This document shows positions 1 through 9,220 of a DNA stretch of 64,000 nt, piece after piece (within the stretch, counting starts at the first letter, position 1; the number at the start of each line of letters is the position of its first letter). The DNA is taken from the NCBI GenBank assembly GCA_031261985.1, contig JAISIR010000018.1:55343-119342 (forward strand). Reading direction: 5' to 3'. The position numbers were made by a program, and so were the translations under genes. Source of the DNA: Clostridiales bacterium (GTDB taxonomy: Bacteria > Bacillota > Clostridia > Monoglobales > WRBX01). The notes below the pieces were generated by a model. It saw only the letters and a program-made list of their open reading frames with translations. It was not told the origin of the DNA and did no database searches.

Positions 1-524
1 ATTGGTAGAAGTTCACCTTTACTATAGATAGCAATTTCGCCAACGCTTAGCTTTTCCCTAGCAGCGGGGAAAATTGCAATATATCGGCTATCGAAATCGT
101 AATCGTGGGCGTTCCAGGCAAAGCAGCTGCCACTATTTAGCGGAACAGATTCGGTAATATCTCTGTTCAATCGATAAGGTGGAACGCTAATCCAACTTTG
201 GGCGTCGTTAGCTGCATAAATGTAGTATTTGCCTGTGTCGACGCCAAAATATGTGCTGATTCTATCGACATGGCGAACGCTTTTTAAATCTATAACAAGT
301 GGATTATTTGCATCTATTGTCTGAAAAGTTTGAGGCGCGCTTGTATCGCCTAGACGGATAAAAGCTAATGCCGCGTACACGATAATAATTGCGACTAAAA
401 TGGGAATAGTCCACGATGAACGCGAATTTTTAATGCTAAAAAACTTATTAGTTATTTGGTTTTTAATGTCAGCGATGTTTACTTTTGAAGTATTTTTTAT
501 GCTCTTTGTTTTAGTTTTTTTCAT
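1..524 (-). CDS. Membrane-anchored protein, N-terminal part (3' end outside window); possibly a PMT-type glycosyltransferase/discoidin-like protein
   Basis: Open frame read by hand on the minus strand from ATG at 524 (MKKTKTKSIKNTSKVNIADIKNQ...) with one TM segment (WTIPILVAIIIVYAALAFI); runs off the window. Confidence 0.55.
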   Translation of the reverse strand, partial: MKKTKTKSIKNTSKVNIADIKNQITNKFFSIKNSRSSWTIPILVAIIIVYAALAFIRLGDTSAPQTFQTIDANNPLVIDLKSVRHVDRISTYFGVDTGKYYIYAANDAQSWISVPPYRLNRDITESVPLNSGSCFAWNAHDYDFDSRYIAIFPAAREKLSVGEIAIYSKGELLP

Positions 525-639
525 AAGTCACACCTGTATAATTTTTTTGAAATAAGACAATAATAAAAGTAAATCTATTACATTTTGGGTAAATTTTTCT
601 ATTTTTATGAAAAATGCCCTACAAAAGGAGTATGAAATT

Positions 640-1143
640 ATGAGTAAAAGAATTACCGCAATTTTTAACAGTCAGCGCGCAGCGCATGAAGCAACCGAGA
701 GAATTCGCAAGTTTGGTATCCCTACCGAAAGCGTATCCATTGTTACTAAAGAAGATACCAAGGGTGAGGGGTTCAGGAATGAGCATAGTTTCGGCTCGAA
801 CCAATCAAGCGGTGAAAACATTAGTGATAACATTAGCGATGGCACGCGAAACGGTGCGCTAATTGGGGCGGCTGCAGGGCTACTTGCTGGTTTGGGAAGC
901 ATTGCTGTGCCTGGGCTTGGCGTTATTGCTGCGGCTGGGCCTATTGCCGGGCTACTAGGTGGCGCGGTAACAGGCGGAGTTGTTGGTGCGTTGGTAGATT
1001 TAGGTATCCCCGAGGAAAAAGCTCGCGAGTATGAGGGGGATATAAAATCTGGCAAAGTGTTATGGAGCATGGATTTCGACGACAGTTACGATGAAAAAGT
1101 AATGCATTGTCTGCGTGAATCTGGCGCCGAAAAGGTATACTAA
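640..1143 (+). CDS. General stress protein (17M-like, glycine-zipper central region)
   Basis: ORF 607..1143; ATG at 640 has RBS aaaggag; N-terminus KRITAIFNSQRAAHEATERIRKFGI typical of YflT/GSP17M-like proteins. Confidence 0.6.
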   Translation: MSKRITAIFNSQRAAHEATERIRKFGIPTESVSIVTKEDTKGEGFRNEHSFGSNQSSGENISDNISDGTRNGALIGAAAGLLAGLGSIAVPGLGVIAAAGPIAGLLGGAVTGGVVGALVDLGIPEEKAREYEGDIKSGKVLWSMDFDDSYDEKVMHCLRESGAEKVY

Positions 1144-1207
1144 GAATTTAAATTGATTTCTGGGTAACGCTAAAAATTGTTAAAACTGGATTGATTGTTT
1201 ACACATG

Positions 1208-1232
1208 CTCCCCTTTTTAGGGGAGTTTTTTT
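1208..1232 (+). terminator. Rho-independent terminator
   Basis: ctcccc-ttttta-ggggag followed by ttttttt. Confidence 0.8.
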
Positions 1233-1257
1233 GCCCAGTTTAAGCATTTGCTAAAAC

Positions 1258-2919
1258 CTACTCACTAACGCTGTCCTCTTTCTCAAGCAATTTAAGCTCT
1301 ATACTATCGATATCTTCAGAGTTCTCGCTAAAATGTATTCTACCTTTTTTGATGATTTTAATATCGGCAATCGGGAAGGTAAACAGCCCGTCGTTATTAT
1401 TATCAAGCTTAACTTTTACCAGCCCGCGCAAGACAGACATGCCTGTTACAACGCCTTTACCGCTAGGAGTTTCCACGATTGCATCGTACCCTGGCATTTT
1501 TTGAAGAAGCTCTGAGTAGGAATCTTGCTCGTACTTTAGGCAGCACATAAGCCTGCCACAAACGCCCGAAAGCTTGGTTGGGTTAAGCGAAAGCCCTTGC
1601 TCTTTTGCCATGGTAATAGATACCGATGTAAAATTATGCAGGAAGGAGCTGCAACATAACGGAACACCGCAAACACCGATTCCGCCAAGCATTTTAGCTT
1701 CGTCACGCACACCAATTTGCCTAAGTTCTATGCGCGTTCTAAAAGTAGATGCTAGCGTTTTAACTAATTCTCTAAAATCGACGCGTCCATCGGCGGTAAA
1801 ATAAAAGAGTAGTTTTTCCCTGTCTAACGTGTAATATGCAGAAGTAAGTTTCATGCTAAGGTTATGCTGACGAATTTTCTTGAGGCAAACATCAAACGCA
1901 TCTTTAGCCTTTTTGCGATTCTCGTGGGCATTGGTATCGTCAGCTTCGGTGGCTTTTCGCACAATTTGTTCAAACGGTTTAACCGAACGACGAATATTTA
2001 CCACTTCGCCAATTTCCATGCCTCGATTCGTGATAGCAACAACCCTGTCGCCCTGCTTGCACTCGACACCATCGCAAGGGGAGTAATAGGCAACTTTGTA
2101 CTTATTGCTGTCGAATTTTATTCCATAAATTGTGTAATCGCCAATGATTTCATCATTTCCATCGTCATCTGCTTGTTGCAAAAATGCTAAATTATGCTCG
2201 GCGACTATATCGCTTGTATCATCGGTAAACGCAGGGCTTGTCACAATATTTTCGCCACTTGTTGCATCAAAATTTTCAGCGTTTATGTAATCTTTATTAA
2301 ACTCATCGCTTTGCTTAGTGGCGTCACTTTGCTTAAAAGTGTCGCCTTGTTTAGTGAAATCGCTCTGCTTAGGCATAAATTGTTGATTGCGAAAACCCTT
2401 GGCAGGATTGGCATCGGAATTTCGATTCCCACCAAATTTTTGTCCGAACTTTTGACGATTCGGCTTGCGTTTGTTATAATTTGCATCTGAGTCCGTCGCT
2501 ACATTATTGCTATCGATTCTTTTGCGCGAATCGGTATTATTTGCAGAATTTTCTGACGTTTTTTTATTGAATCCTCTGCGTTTTTTATTATGAAAATTAT
2601 TTTTTCTAGAAAATGAATGCTTGCTTTCATCACTACCGTTTTCGGATTTAGCCGCCCAAGGCTTGCTATCTGGCTTTTTAAAACCCTGCGAATTTTTGTC
2701 GGCAACCCCTTTGTTGGCAACCCCGCCTTTAAAACGACTTTCGCCTTTTGAACCATCTTCATTTTTAGAACCGGTTTTAAAACCAGGCGCGCCTTTGTTA
2801 CCGGGCGCGTTTTTAAAGTTCGAGCCGTTTTTAGAGCCAAAACCGCCCTTGGAGCCAAAGAAAAATGGGCTTGCGGATTTATCTCGATTTTTATTTTTAT
2901 CCTTGTTTTCGTACATCAA
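1258..2919 (-). CDS. ricT: PSP1 domain protein (RicT/YaaT-like) with long low-complexity N-terminal extension
   Basis: C-terminal half has the PSP1 signature (GGIGVCGVPLCCSSFL, LSGVCGRLMCCLKYE); adjacent to holB as in Firmicutes. Confidence 0.85.
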   Translation of the reverse strand: MMYENKDKNKNRDKSASPFFFGSKGGFGSKNGSNFKNAPGNKGAPGFKTGSKNEDGSKGESRFKGGVANKGVADKNSQGFKKPDSKPWAAKSENGSDESKHSFSRKNNFHNKKRRGFNKKTSENSANNTDSRKRIDSNNVATDSDANYNKRKPNRQKFGQKFGGNRNSDANPAKGFRNQQFMPKQSDFTKQGDTFKQSDATKQSDEFNKDYINAENFDATSGENIVTSPAFTDDTSDIVAEHNLAFLQQADDDGNDEIIGDYTIYGIKFDSNKYKVAYYSPCDGVECKQGDRVVAITNRGMEIGEVVNIRRSVKPFEQIVRKATEADDTNAHENRKKAKDAFDVCLKKIRQHNLSMKLTSAYYTLDREKLLFYFTADGRVDFRELVKTLASTFRTRIELRQIGVRDEAKMLGGIGVCGVPLCCSSFLHNFTSVSITMAKEQGLSLNPTKLSGVCGRLMCCLKYEQDSYSELLQKMPGYDAIVETPSGKGVVTGMSVLRGLVKVKLDNNNDGLFTFPIADIKIIKKGRIHFSENSEDIDSIELKLLEKEDSVSE

Positions 2920-3592
2920 TATTCTCCATCTTTTGGTAAATTTTTAGAACTAAATTATTTACAACATTGGCGTACCCTACATTTTGCTTTAAATATCTAA
3001 CAGCATTTGAAATCTCTTTTAATGCGACACTTGCATGGAATTTTACGTTGTCATCGGCAGAATCTTCTAGTTTTTGAGCGTATAACTGTTCTAGATAACT
3101 CATAACCGCAAATTTATCGGTTTTTAACGAATTCAAGTAATTTATCGCCCTATAAGCGTTGGGATAATTTTTACATTCTAGTACATACGAAAGCTTATGT
3201 TTTGTGTCATCGTCTAGGTTTACATCGGTTTTATCATCACTTAGCATCAATTGGCAGCGCGAACGAATAGTCGGCAGCAAAAGATTATGGTTGCCTATTA
3301 AGAAAAAAGTACAAAACGCAGGTGGTTCCTCTAAAACTTTAAGCAAGGCATTTTGCGCCTCGGCAAGCATTAAATCTGCCTGAGGGATAACAAAAACCTT
3401 GGAATCGCCATAAGGTGCTATAGGCACGATGTCTAAAAAATTGCGCACACCCTCGACGGTAAGTGCGGGCTTATCCGCTTTATCGGCATCAAAATTTTGG
3501 TTAGTGACCTCTAAAAAATCGTAATCACTTGTTACCAAATTTTTAGCATGAGCGTATGCTTTATCTTTATTATTATAAATAAATGCGTGCAA
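2897..3592 (-). CDS. holB: DNA polymerase III delta' subunit
   Basis: AQNALLKVLEEPPAFCTFFLIGNHNLLLPTIRSRCQ motif; overlaps ricT start. Confidence 0.85.
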   Translation of the reverse strand: MHAFIYNNKDKAYAHAKNLVTSDYDFLEVTNQNFDADKADKPALTVEGVRNFLDIVPIAPYGDSKVFVIPQADLMLAEAQNALLKVLEEPPAFCTFFLIGNHNLLLPTIRSRCQLMLSDDKTDVNLDDDTKHKLSYVLECKNYPNAYRAINYLNSLKTDKFAVMSYLEQLYAQKLEDSADDNVKFHASVALKEISNAVRYLKQNVGYANVVNNLVLKIYQKMENIDVRKQG

Positions 3593-3729
3593 AAAGTATC
3601 ACCACTATTATTGTAATGGTTTATTGTCAATTTGTCAAGTGTAAACTCACATATTTTTTAATTTTACCATATAATAATTTAGATATCTAAAATAAGATTA
3701 CATTTATTGATATAAAGGCGGATGTTTTT

Positions 3730-4611
3730 ATGAAAACTTTCTTGATTTATGGAGGAGATATGCGTCAAATTATGTTGGCTAAGCTTTTAAAGGCTGATGG
3801 GCATAATGTGATTATTTGTGGGTTCGACATGCAAAATGTGCTTTCTAATAGTGGGTTCGAGAATACATCTAACGTCGATTTAGCCATTAAAGCTTCGGAT
3901 TATATTATTCTACCGCTGCCATCTACCATAAGTGATGATATTGTGAATACAAAGTTTAACGCTACAGAGCTGAGTTTTTCGGCTATATTAGGGTCATTAG
4001 GCAAAGCACAAGAGATTTACGCAGGCATGGTAACGCCGACGATGTACAATTTATGCAAAGCTAAAGATGTTTATATTTATGACTATTTTACGCGCGAAGA
4101 GTTGCAAGTTGCAAATGCTATCCCCACGGCAGAGGGCGCATTAGCAGTTGCAATTAAAGAGACACCTACAACAATTAACGGTAGTAAATCGATAGTGTTG
4201 GGGTATGGTCGGATAGGCAAAATTCTTTCTAAAATGCTATATAGTTTGGGTGGCGATGTTACCGTTTGTGCGCGCAAGCCAGAGGACTTCTCGTGGATTA
4301 AAGCTAATGGGTACACGCCGCTGCATATTGATGACTTGAATAAGGAAATCTGCAATTATTCGCTAATTTTCAACACGGTTCCTGCTAAAATTTTAAACCA
4401 TAAAATGCTAAAGCAAGTAAGCCGAAAAAGTTTAGTGGTAGACTTAGCATCTAAGCCAGGAGGGGTGGATTTTGAGGCAGCAGCACAGTTAGGGATAAAT
4501 GTGCATTGGGCGTTATCTCTGCCCGGGAAGGTTGCCCCCGAGACATCTGCGCTTATAATCAAAGACACGATATCTAATATGATAAAAGAAACAGAGGTGA
4601 AAAAGAGGTGA
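3730..4611 (+). CDS. dpaA: Dipicolinate synthase subunit A
   Basis: Rossmann motif VLGYGRIGKILSKML, DLASKPGGVDFEAA; followed by dpaB. Confidence 0.9.
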   Translation: MKTFLIYGGDMRQIMLAKLLKADGHNVIICGFDMQNVLSNSGFENTSNVDLAIKASDYIILPLPSTISDDIVNTKFNATELSFSAILGSLGKAQEIYAGMVTPTMYNLCKAKDVYIYDYFTREELQVANAIPTAEGALAVAIKETPTTINGSKSIVLGYGRIGKILSKMLYSLGGDVTVCARKPEDFSWIKANGYTPLHIDDLNKEICNYSLIFNTVPAKILNHKMLKQVSRKSLVVDLASKPGGVDFEAAAQLGINVHWALSLPGKVAPETSALIIKDTISNMIKETEVKKR

Positions 4612-5210
4612 AAATTGCTGGCAAAACAATAGGGTTCGCTATTACAGGCTCGTATTGTACTCACGCAAAAACTTTACCTATAGTTACACAATTTGTACAA
4701 AATGGTGCAAAAGTTATACCTATATTATCAGAGAATGTTGCTATTACTGACACACGTTTTGGACGTGCAGAAGATTTAATTGACCAACTTTTTAAGGCGA
4801 CGGGGTATAATCCCATCACTTCTATAAACGGGGCAGAGCCAATTGGACCTAAAGAAATGTTGGACGCGCTTGTGATTGCGCCATGCACAGGTAATACTTT
4901 AGCCAAAATGGCAAATGGTGTAACCGACACAAGTGTTACTATGGCAGCAAAAGCGCATATTAGGAATAATCGTCCTGTTATAATTGCAATTTCTACTAAC
5001 GATGGGTTAGGAAATAGCTGCAAAAACATAGGTGCATTACTTAATATGAAAAATATTTATTTTGTTCCTTTTGGGCAAGACGACCCTATAAATAAAAATA
5101 ATTCACTTGTTGCACATTTTGATTACATTTTACAATCTACCGAAAAAGCCTTGGATAGCTCACAGATTCAGCCAATTGTTAAAGAGTATGTGAGCGACGC
5201 TATAGTATAA
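4608..5210 (+). CDS. dpaB: Dipicolinate synthase subunit B (flavoprotein-like)
   Basis: GTG start overlapping dpaA stop; APCTGNTLAKMANGVTDTSVTMAAKAHIRNNRPVIIAISTNDGL. Confidence 0.9.
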   Translation: MKIAGKTIGFAITGSYCTHAKTLPIVTQFVQNGAKVIPILSENVAITDTRFGRAEDLIDQLFKATGYNPITSINGAEPIGPKEMLDALVIAPCTGNTLAKMANGVTDTSVTMAAKAHIRNNRPVIIAISTNDGLGNSCKNIGALLNMKNIYFVPFGQDDPINKNNSLVAHFDYILQSTEKALDSSQIQPIVKEYVSDAIV

Positions 5211-5266
5211 TTTAAGTATTTTATGTGTATGTTAATTTACTAGAATTTTATATCTTATGAATAATT

Positions 5267-5299
5267 AAAGCTCACGTGAAATTATACGCGAGCTTTTAT
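5267..5299 (+). terminator. Putative terminator after dpaB
   Basis: aaagctc...gagcttttatt stem. Confidence 0.5.
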
Positions 5300-5334
5300 T
5301 AATATTTTAATCATATAATATTTTTATTTTACTA

Positions 5335-5363
5335 TTGACATATTACGTATATTATGATATAAT
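5335..5363 (+). promoter_or_regulatory. SigA-type promoter of the type II TA operon
   Basis: TTGACA (5335-5340), 17-nt spacer, TATAAT (5358-5363). Confidence 0.75.
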
Positions 5364-5396
5364 TATTATGTAATATTAGTATGGGAGATGTTTTAT

Positions 5397-5684
5397 ATGA
5401 TTATAATTAAACCTTCGGCTGCTATCCGCAACAACTATAACGAAATCTCGCGCATTTGCAAAGAAACTGGCGAACCTGTTTACCTAACAAAAAATGGTGA
5501 GGGCGATTTGGTTGTGCTTGATATTAGAGCGTATACAATGCAAAAAGAAAAACTTGATTTAGAGGCTAAACTTATGCAGATTAGAGATGCTCGCAAAAAT
5601 GGTTCAATGAAGTCTTACACTTTAGAAGAATTAAAAGAGAACATGGACAATATCGTGAGAGAGGCCGAAGAGAATGAAAAATAA
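5397..5684 (+). CDS. Phd/YefM-family antitoxin
   Basis: IIIKPSAAIRNNYNEISRICKETGEPVYLTKNGEGDLVVLDIRAY; ATG at 5397 preceded by gggag. Confidence 0.8.
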   Translation: MIIIKPSAAIRNNYNEISRICKETGEPVYLTKNGEGDLVVLDIRAYTMQKEKLDLEAKLMQIRDARKNGSMKSYTLEELKENMDNIVREAEENEK

Positions 5685-5979
5685 CATTATAATCAGCCCT
5701 GATGCCTATAAGGATATTAGTCGACATGTAAAGTTTCTATCGATGATATCTGCTTCTGCTGCTAACAAACTTAATAATGAGTTTTATACCTATATTAAAA
5801 GCCTTGAAGAGAATCCATTGCGCAACCCTATTTTTTTGGTTGAAAATGTTGATATAAAATATCGCAAATTATTTGTTCCTAAGAGATACATAATTCTTTA
5901 CGAGGTAGAAGATGATAACGTGTATGTTGATTACGTTATCGATTGCAGGCAATCGAACTCGTGGTTGCTAGATTTTTAA
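5674..5979 (+). CDS. RelE/ParE-family toxin
   Basis: Overlaps antitoxin 3' end; RelE/ParE-like KYRKLFVPKRYIILYEVEDDNVYVDYVIDCRQ. Confidence 0.8.
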   Translation: MKNNIIISPDAYKDISRHVKFLSMISASAANKLNNEFYTYIKSLEENPLRNPIFLVENVDIKYRKLFVPKRYIILYEVEDDNVYVDYVIDCRQSNSWLLDF

Positions 5980-6025
5980 CTGGTTTCCCCTTATATTTTT
6001 TCTAATTATCATATACTTTAAACAA

Positions 6026-6057
6026 AAAAGGAGCAGGAAGAATTTCCCGCTCCTTTT
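6026..6057. terminator. Bidirectional terminator between TA and SLH gene
   Basis: aaaaggagc...gctcctttttt. Confidence 0.75.
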
Positions 6058-6104
6058 TTATAATATCCAAGTTTATTAACTCATGTAGTTAATTACTGAA
6101 GCTG

Positions 6105-8078
6105 TTATCTATCAAGATTAGCAGTTGCCCAAACACCATCTGTGCAAGTCCATTCTTCAAAGTCCAATATCGTTACCGTGCAGTTCTCAGCACTAAAGAA
6201 TCCTGGTCCATCAAGTGCTAGAGCTGTGGTGTAATCTCCTCCAGTTATACCAAGTAAAGCTGCAAAAGCTTCAAAATCTTCTACATTAGCAAATGTTAGC
6301 GCTCCATCTAGTCCAATTTTAGTCCCTGTTGCTAGAGATAATTGGTTAGCAGCATAATCTAGTGTCATCGAGATATTGCCACTTGTTAAATCTGCTTTCG
6401 GTGCAGCACCACCAAGAATTTCTGTAGAAGTATTGACTCTAAAGATAGCACTCGGGCTTAAATTAACAGTGACATCGTCTAGGGTAGCGTCTGTATCTAC
6501 CACAAGTGCGCTATCGGCAGCAGAAAGATTAATTTCGCCCGCACCGCTGGTTGTTATATCGCCAGTGATTGTTAATCCTGTATATGCAGGTACATTTATT
6601 GGTTTGGTAATTACTAAAGTACTAAATGCAGGGGCAGCAGGAGAAGGAGGTAAATCGATTTCTGTAACGGCAGGGTCTGCAAGTGCAGCTGCAAGCTCAT
6701 CGTTAAACTGATCTCCTTCTGATATAGTTGCAACATCCATTTTCTTCCAAACTAAGTCACCAGTGGCTCCAACTTCTTTTTCTGTATATAAGTATTTGCC
6801 AGTTTCGCTAGCGTTTACAGTGCTTGCGCCGTCCCAAATTGAGAATCCCGTAGGAACATTGGTAAACTCTATCGTTGCGCCTTCAGCAGGTAGCATGTTG
6901 CCAGTTCCTCTAAATTCAAGGCTACCTGTTACTAAATTACCTTGAAGGTTAAGTGTTGCATCGCGTACTTGTAAATGGGCAACTGATACCGTAACACCTG
7001 CACCGATAACTAAGTTATTGCCATCGTTAACCGCTATACCTTTTGTTGGGTATGTTAGGTCTTCATCTGCAGTTATAGGTTCCAATAACGCAACACCATT
7101 TGAGTAGCTTTTTGCCATTGCAGTTGCTAATTCTGCTTTATTTTTTACAGGAAGGTAGCAGCTACCGTTGTTGGTGATGAATGAATCGCCAGTTACGGTT
7201 ACACCATAACCAAAATCAACCTCGCCAAAATTACCTATAGTTAGCGTTCCAGCTTCAGTTGCAGTTAAGTCTTTGTTTATCTCTACAATTTCGTAGTTAT
7301 CTTCATCTGTGCCATTAATTGTAATTGGCGCACCTATGATAACTTCAGTGACGATGTCGTTAGTTTGTGCGGCAATTAATTCTTCTAGATTATAAACAGT
7401 TAAAGCTTCAGGCGAATTATTTTGGCCGTTATTGCCAGCGTTTGTACCGCCTGGGTAATAAATAATCACGTTTTTACCAGAGTTCTCGTGAGTTCTGTTA
7501 TAGCTAACTTGAGAGAACTCGCCAAAAGTGATGCTATCGTTAGGGTTAAAGTTGCCGTTCTCGTCGCCTTTTACAAAGCTATTCTCTGCCATTGCAATAA
7601 TTAAGCCTTTCGCCCAATCAGGAAGAGTGTCTTCGTCATTTAACAGCCCTGTTTTAGTGCTTGGTGCAATGCCATACGCACGCGCCATAACAACAACGCT
7701 TTCTACGCGAGAGATTGTTCCGTCGGGGTTGAAGGTTCCGTCGCCATTACCTTCGATTAAACCGCCCATAAGCCCTGCCATTATATAATTGTAGTACCAG
7801 GTGCCTTTATAGACGTCAGCAAAAGGATTATCGCCTAAAATTGTAGGTGTAAGCCCGCGCATTCTGCACATCATGGTAATAAATTCTGCTCTAGACATGG
7901 TGCCTTCTGGGTTAACGTTGCCGTTCTCGTCGCCAACTATCCACCCACGAGTTATTGCGTATTGAATCGGAGTGTTCGCCCAAGAGTTAGGGTCGGTTAT
8001 TTGAGTCGCTTGCACTTGAGCCGGAATTAAACCGATTATTAGCGCAAACAATGTAACCAATGCTGAGATTTTTTTCAT
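6105..8078 (-). CDS. S-layer homology (SLH) domain protein, secreted
   Basis: Signal peptide plus three SLH-type segments (W..I.YAI.RGWIVGDENGNVNPEGTMSRAEFITMM, FNPDGTISRVESVVVMARAYG, FNPNDSITFGEFSQV). Confidence 0.85.
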   Translation of the reverse strand: MKKISALVTLFALIIGLIPAQVQATQITDPNSWANTPIQYAITRGWIVGDENGNVNPEGTMSRAEFITMMCRMRGLTPTILGDNPFADVYKGTWYYNYIMAGLMGGLIEGNGDGTFNPDGTISRVESVVVMARAYGIAPSTKTGLLNDEDTLPDWAKGLIIAMAENSFVKGDENGNFNPNDSITFGEFSQVSYNRTHENSGKNVIIYYPGGTNAGNNGQNNSPEALTVYNLEELIAAQTNDIVTEVIIGAPITINGTDEDNYEIVEINKDLTATEAGTLTIGNFGEVDFGYGVTVTGDSFITNNGSCYLPVKNKAELATAMAKSYSNGVALLEPITADEDLTYPTKGIAVNDGNNLVIGAGVTVSVAHLQVRDATLNLQGNLVTGSLEFRGTGNMLPAEGATIEFTNVPTGFSIWDGASTVNASETGKYLYTEKEVGATGDLVWKKMDVATISEGDQFNDELAAALADPAVTEIDLPPSPAAPAFSTLVITKPINVPAYTGLTITGDITTSGAGEINLSAADSALVVDTDATLDDVTVNLSPSAIFRVNTSTEILGGAAPKADLTSGNISMTLDYAANQLSLATGTKIGLDGALTFANVEDFEAFAALLGITGGDYTTALALDGPGFFSAENCTVTILDFEEWTCTDGVWATANLDR

Positions 8079-8273
8079 TGTTGTACTCTCCTAAAAAATA
8101 TATTTGTAAATGTTAATTTACTTATGGTAAGTATATACTAATGGATTGAAATTGTCAATAGCTTTTTTAAAATTATGTATAGTTTGTTGGTAATTTTTGC
8201 AAATAATGTAATATTATATAAATAATACGCTTCGGCGAAATGAATCCGCCTGCGCTTCTAAAGTTATTTGGCT

Positions 8274-8305
8274 GTTTTTGGCGACAAGCTGCCAAAAACT
8301 TTTTT
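8274..8305 (+). terminator. Strong rho-independent terminator with no assigned upstream gene
   Basis: gtttttggc-gacaagct-gccaaaaac then tttttt. Confidence 0.6.
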
Positions 8306-8329
8306 ATATTATAATTTTTGCTAAAGCTA

Positions 8330-8457
8330 TTGACAAATCTATTTAAATTTGGTATAATATAAGTAGAGATAAAAAAGAGCAAGGCTCGAACGGTTATGCT
8401 CAAAAAACTTGGTTAATTAAAATAACCGCATCCTTTGTGCAGGGCGGTTATTTTTTT
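8330..8457 (+). ncRNA. Putative antitoxin RNA of a type I TA locus (promoter TTGACA-17-TATAAT at 8330-8358; transcript about 8365-8457)
   Basis: Consensus promoter, convergent with the small toxin ORF, ends at a shared bidirectional terminator (8419-8457). Confidence 0.65.
8419..8457. terminator. Bidirectional terminator between type I toxin and antitoxin RNAs
   Basis: aaaataaccgc...gcggttattttttt, U-tracts on both strands. Confidence 0.75.
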
Positions 8458-8564
8458 GTATGGGGGCGTTTCCTTTTAGCTAATTTATACAATACAATTG
8501 ATAAACATGCAATCGAAAACATTGTTAATGTAGCAAATGCCACAATAGCAACTATTATTTCCAT
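8448..8564 (-). CDS. 38-aa hydrophobic type I toxin (Fst/TxpA/holin-like)
   Basis: MEIIVAIVAFATLTMFSIACLSIVLYKLAKRKRPHTKK; RBS gggggtgag; promoter TTGGCA-17-TATAAT on minus strand (8647-8675). Confidence 0.75.
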   Translation of the reverse strand: MEIIVAIVAFATLTMFSIACLSIVLYKLAKRKRPHTKK

Positions 8565-8690
8565 ACGTTTTCTCACCCCCTTTTGTTAAAAATGAGGCGA
8601 GCATAACCGCCAGACTTCCGTCTGTTGAGCCTTACTCTTGATTTGCATTATATCATGTTTTATTAAATTTGCCAAGGTATCGTTGCGGAT

Positions 8691-9170
8691 TTATGTCAAC
8701 CCTAAGTATCTAATTTTTTCATAAGAATAGGTGCTTAGCAGACGCATCTGGCTATCGTAAGTATGCGTGCAAATAAGCGGAATTCCGTCTTGAAACCCTG
8801 TGATAATTAGCGAGTGATAGAATCCATCGTTTATGCTACCTAGCTGAATAATATCGCCTAATTGTGCATCTTGCGCGGCAATTTCGCTACCCTTAGCGCC
8901 CTCTTGGTTATTGCTTATGATGAACTTGTATAAATACTCCACGCCCGTCCACGCCGCCGTCCTAGAGTTTAAATTATTGTAATACCAGCCTGTTATTGGG
9001 GTGAAGTTCATCGCGCCATAACCTGCGAATAAACATTGCGAGATAAAATTTGTGCAATCGCCGCCTAGAGCATCAAAATTATAATACTTAGGGTTGCGTT
9101 TTAGCGCCCATTCCTGCGCATATTCTATTGCTAAATCTCTATTATACATAAAAAACTCTCCTTTATACAT
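8691..9170 (-). CDS. Amidase domain-containing protein (Amidase_6-like); likely start 9149
   Basis: YNRDLAIEYAQEWALKRNPKYYNFDALGGDCTNFISQCLFAGG-type motif; HSLIITG. Confidence 0.75.
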   Translation of the reverse strand: MYKGEFFMYNRDLAIEYAQEWALKRNPKYYNFDALGGDCTNFISQCLFAGYGAMNFTPITGWYYNNLNSRTAAWTGVEYLYKFIISNNQEGAKGSEIAAQDAQLGDIIQLGSINDGFYHSLIITGFQDGIPLICTHTYDSQMRLLSTYSYEKIRYLGLT

Positions 9171-9220
9171 AATTGTATGGAGAGTTTTGTTTTATAATGA
9201 CATTATAGATTGCGTGTTGA

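Noticed and set aside
672-1070. 132-aa minus-strand ORF opposite the general stress protein
   Set aside because: Antisense shadow ORF, no RBS, Pro/Ala/Ser-biased composition from the complementary strand
2280-2390. Short tandem motifs resembling a repeat array
   Set aside because: Coding micro-repeats (QSDxxKQ) of the disordered RicT extension, not a CRISPR (no regular spacers)
2499-2858. 119-aa ORF and overlapping plus-strand ORF 2621-2947 inside ricT
   Set aside because: Frame shadows of the low-complexity ricT N-terminus
8173-8403. 76-aa minus-strand ORF
   Set aside because: Overlaps the type I antitoxin promoter/RNA and an orphan terminator; no RBS or family resemblance
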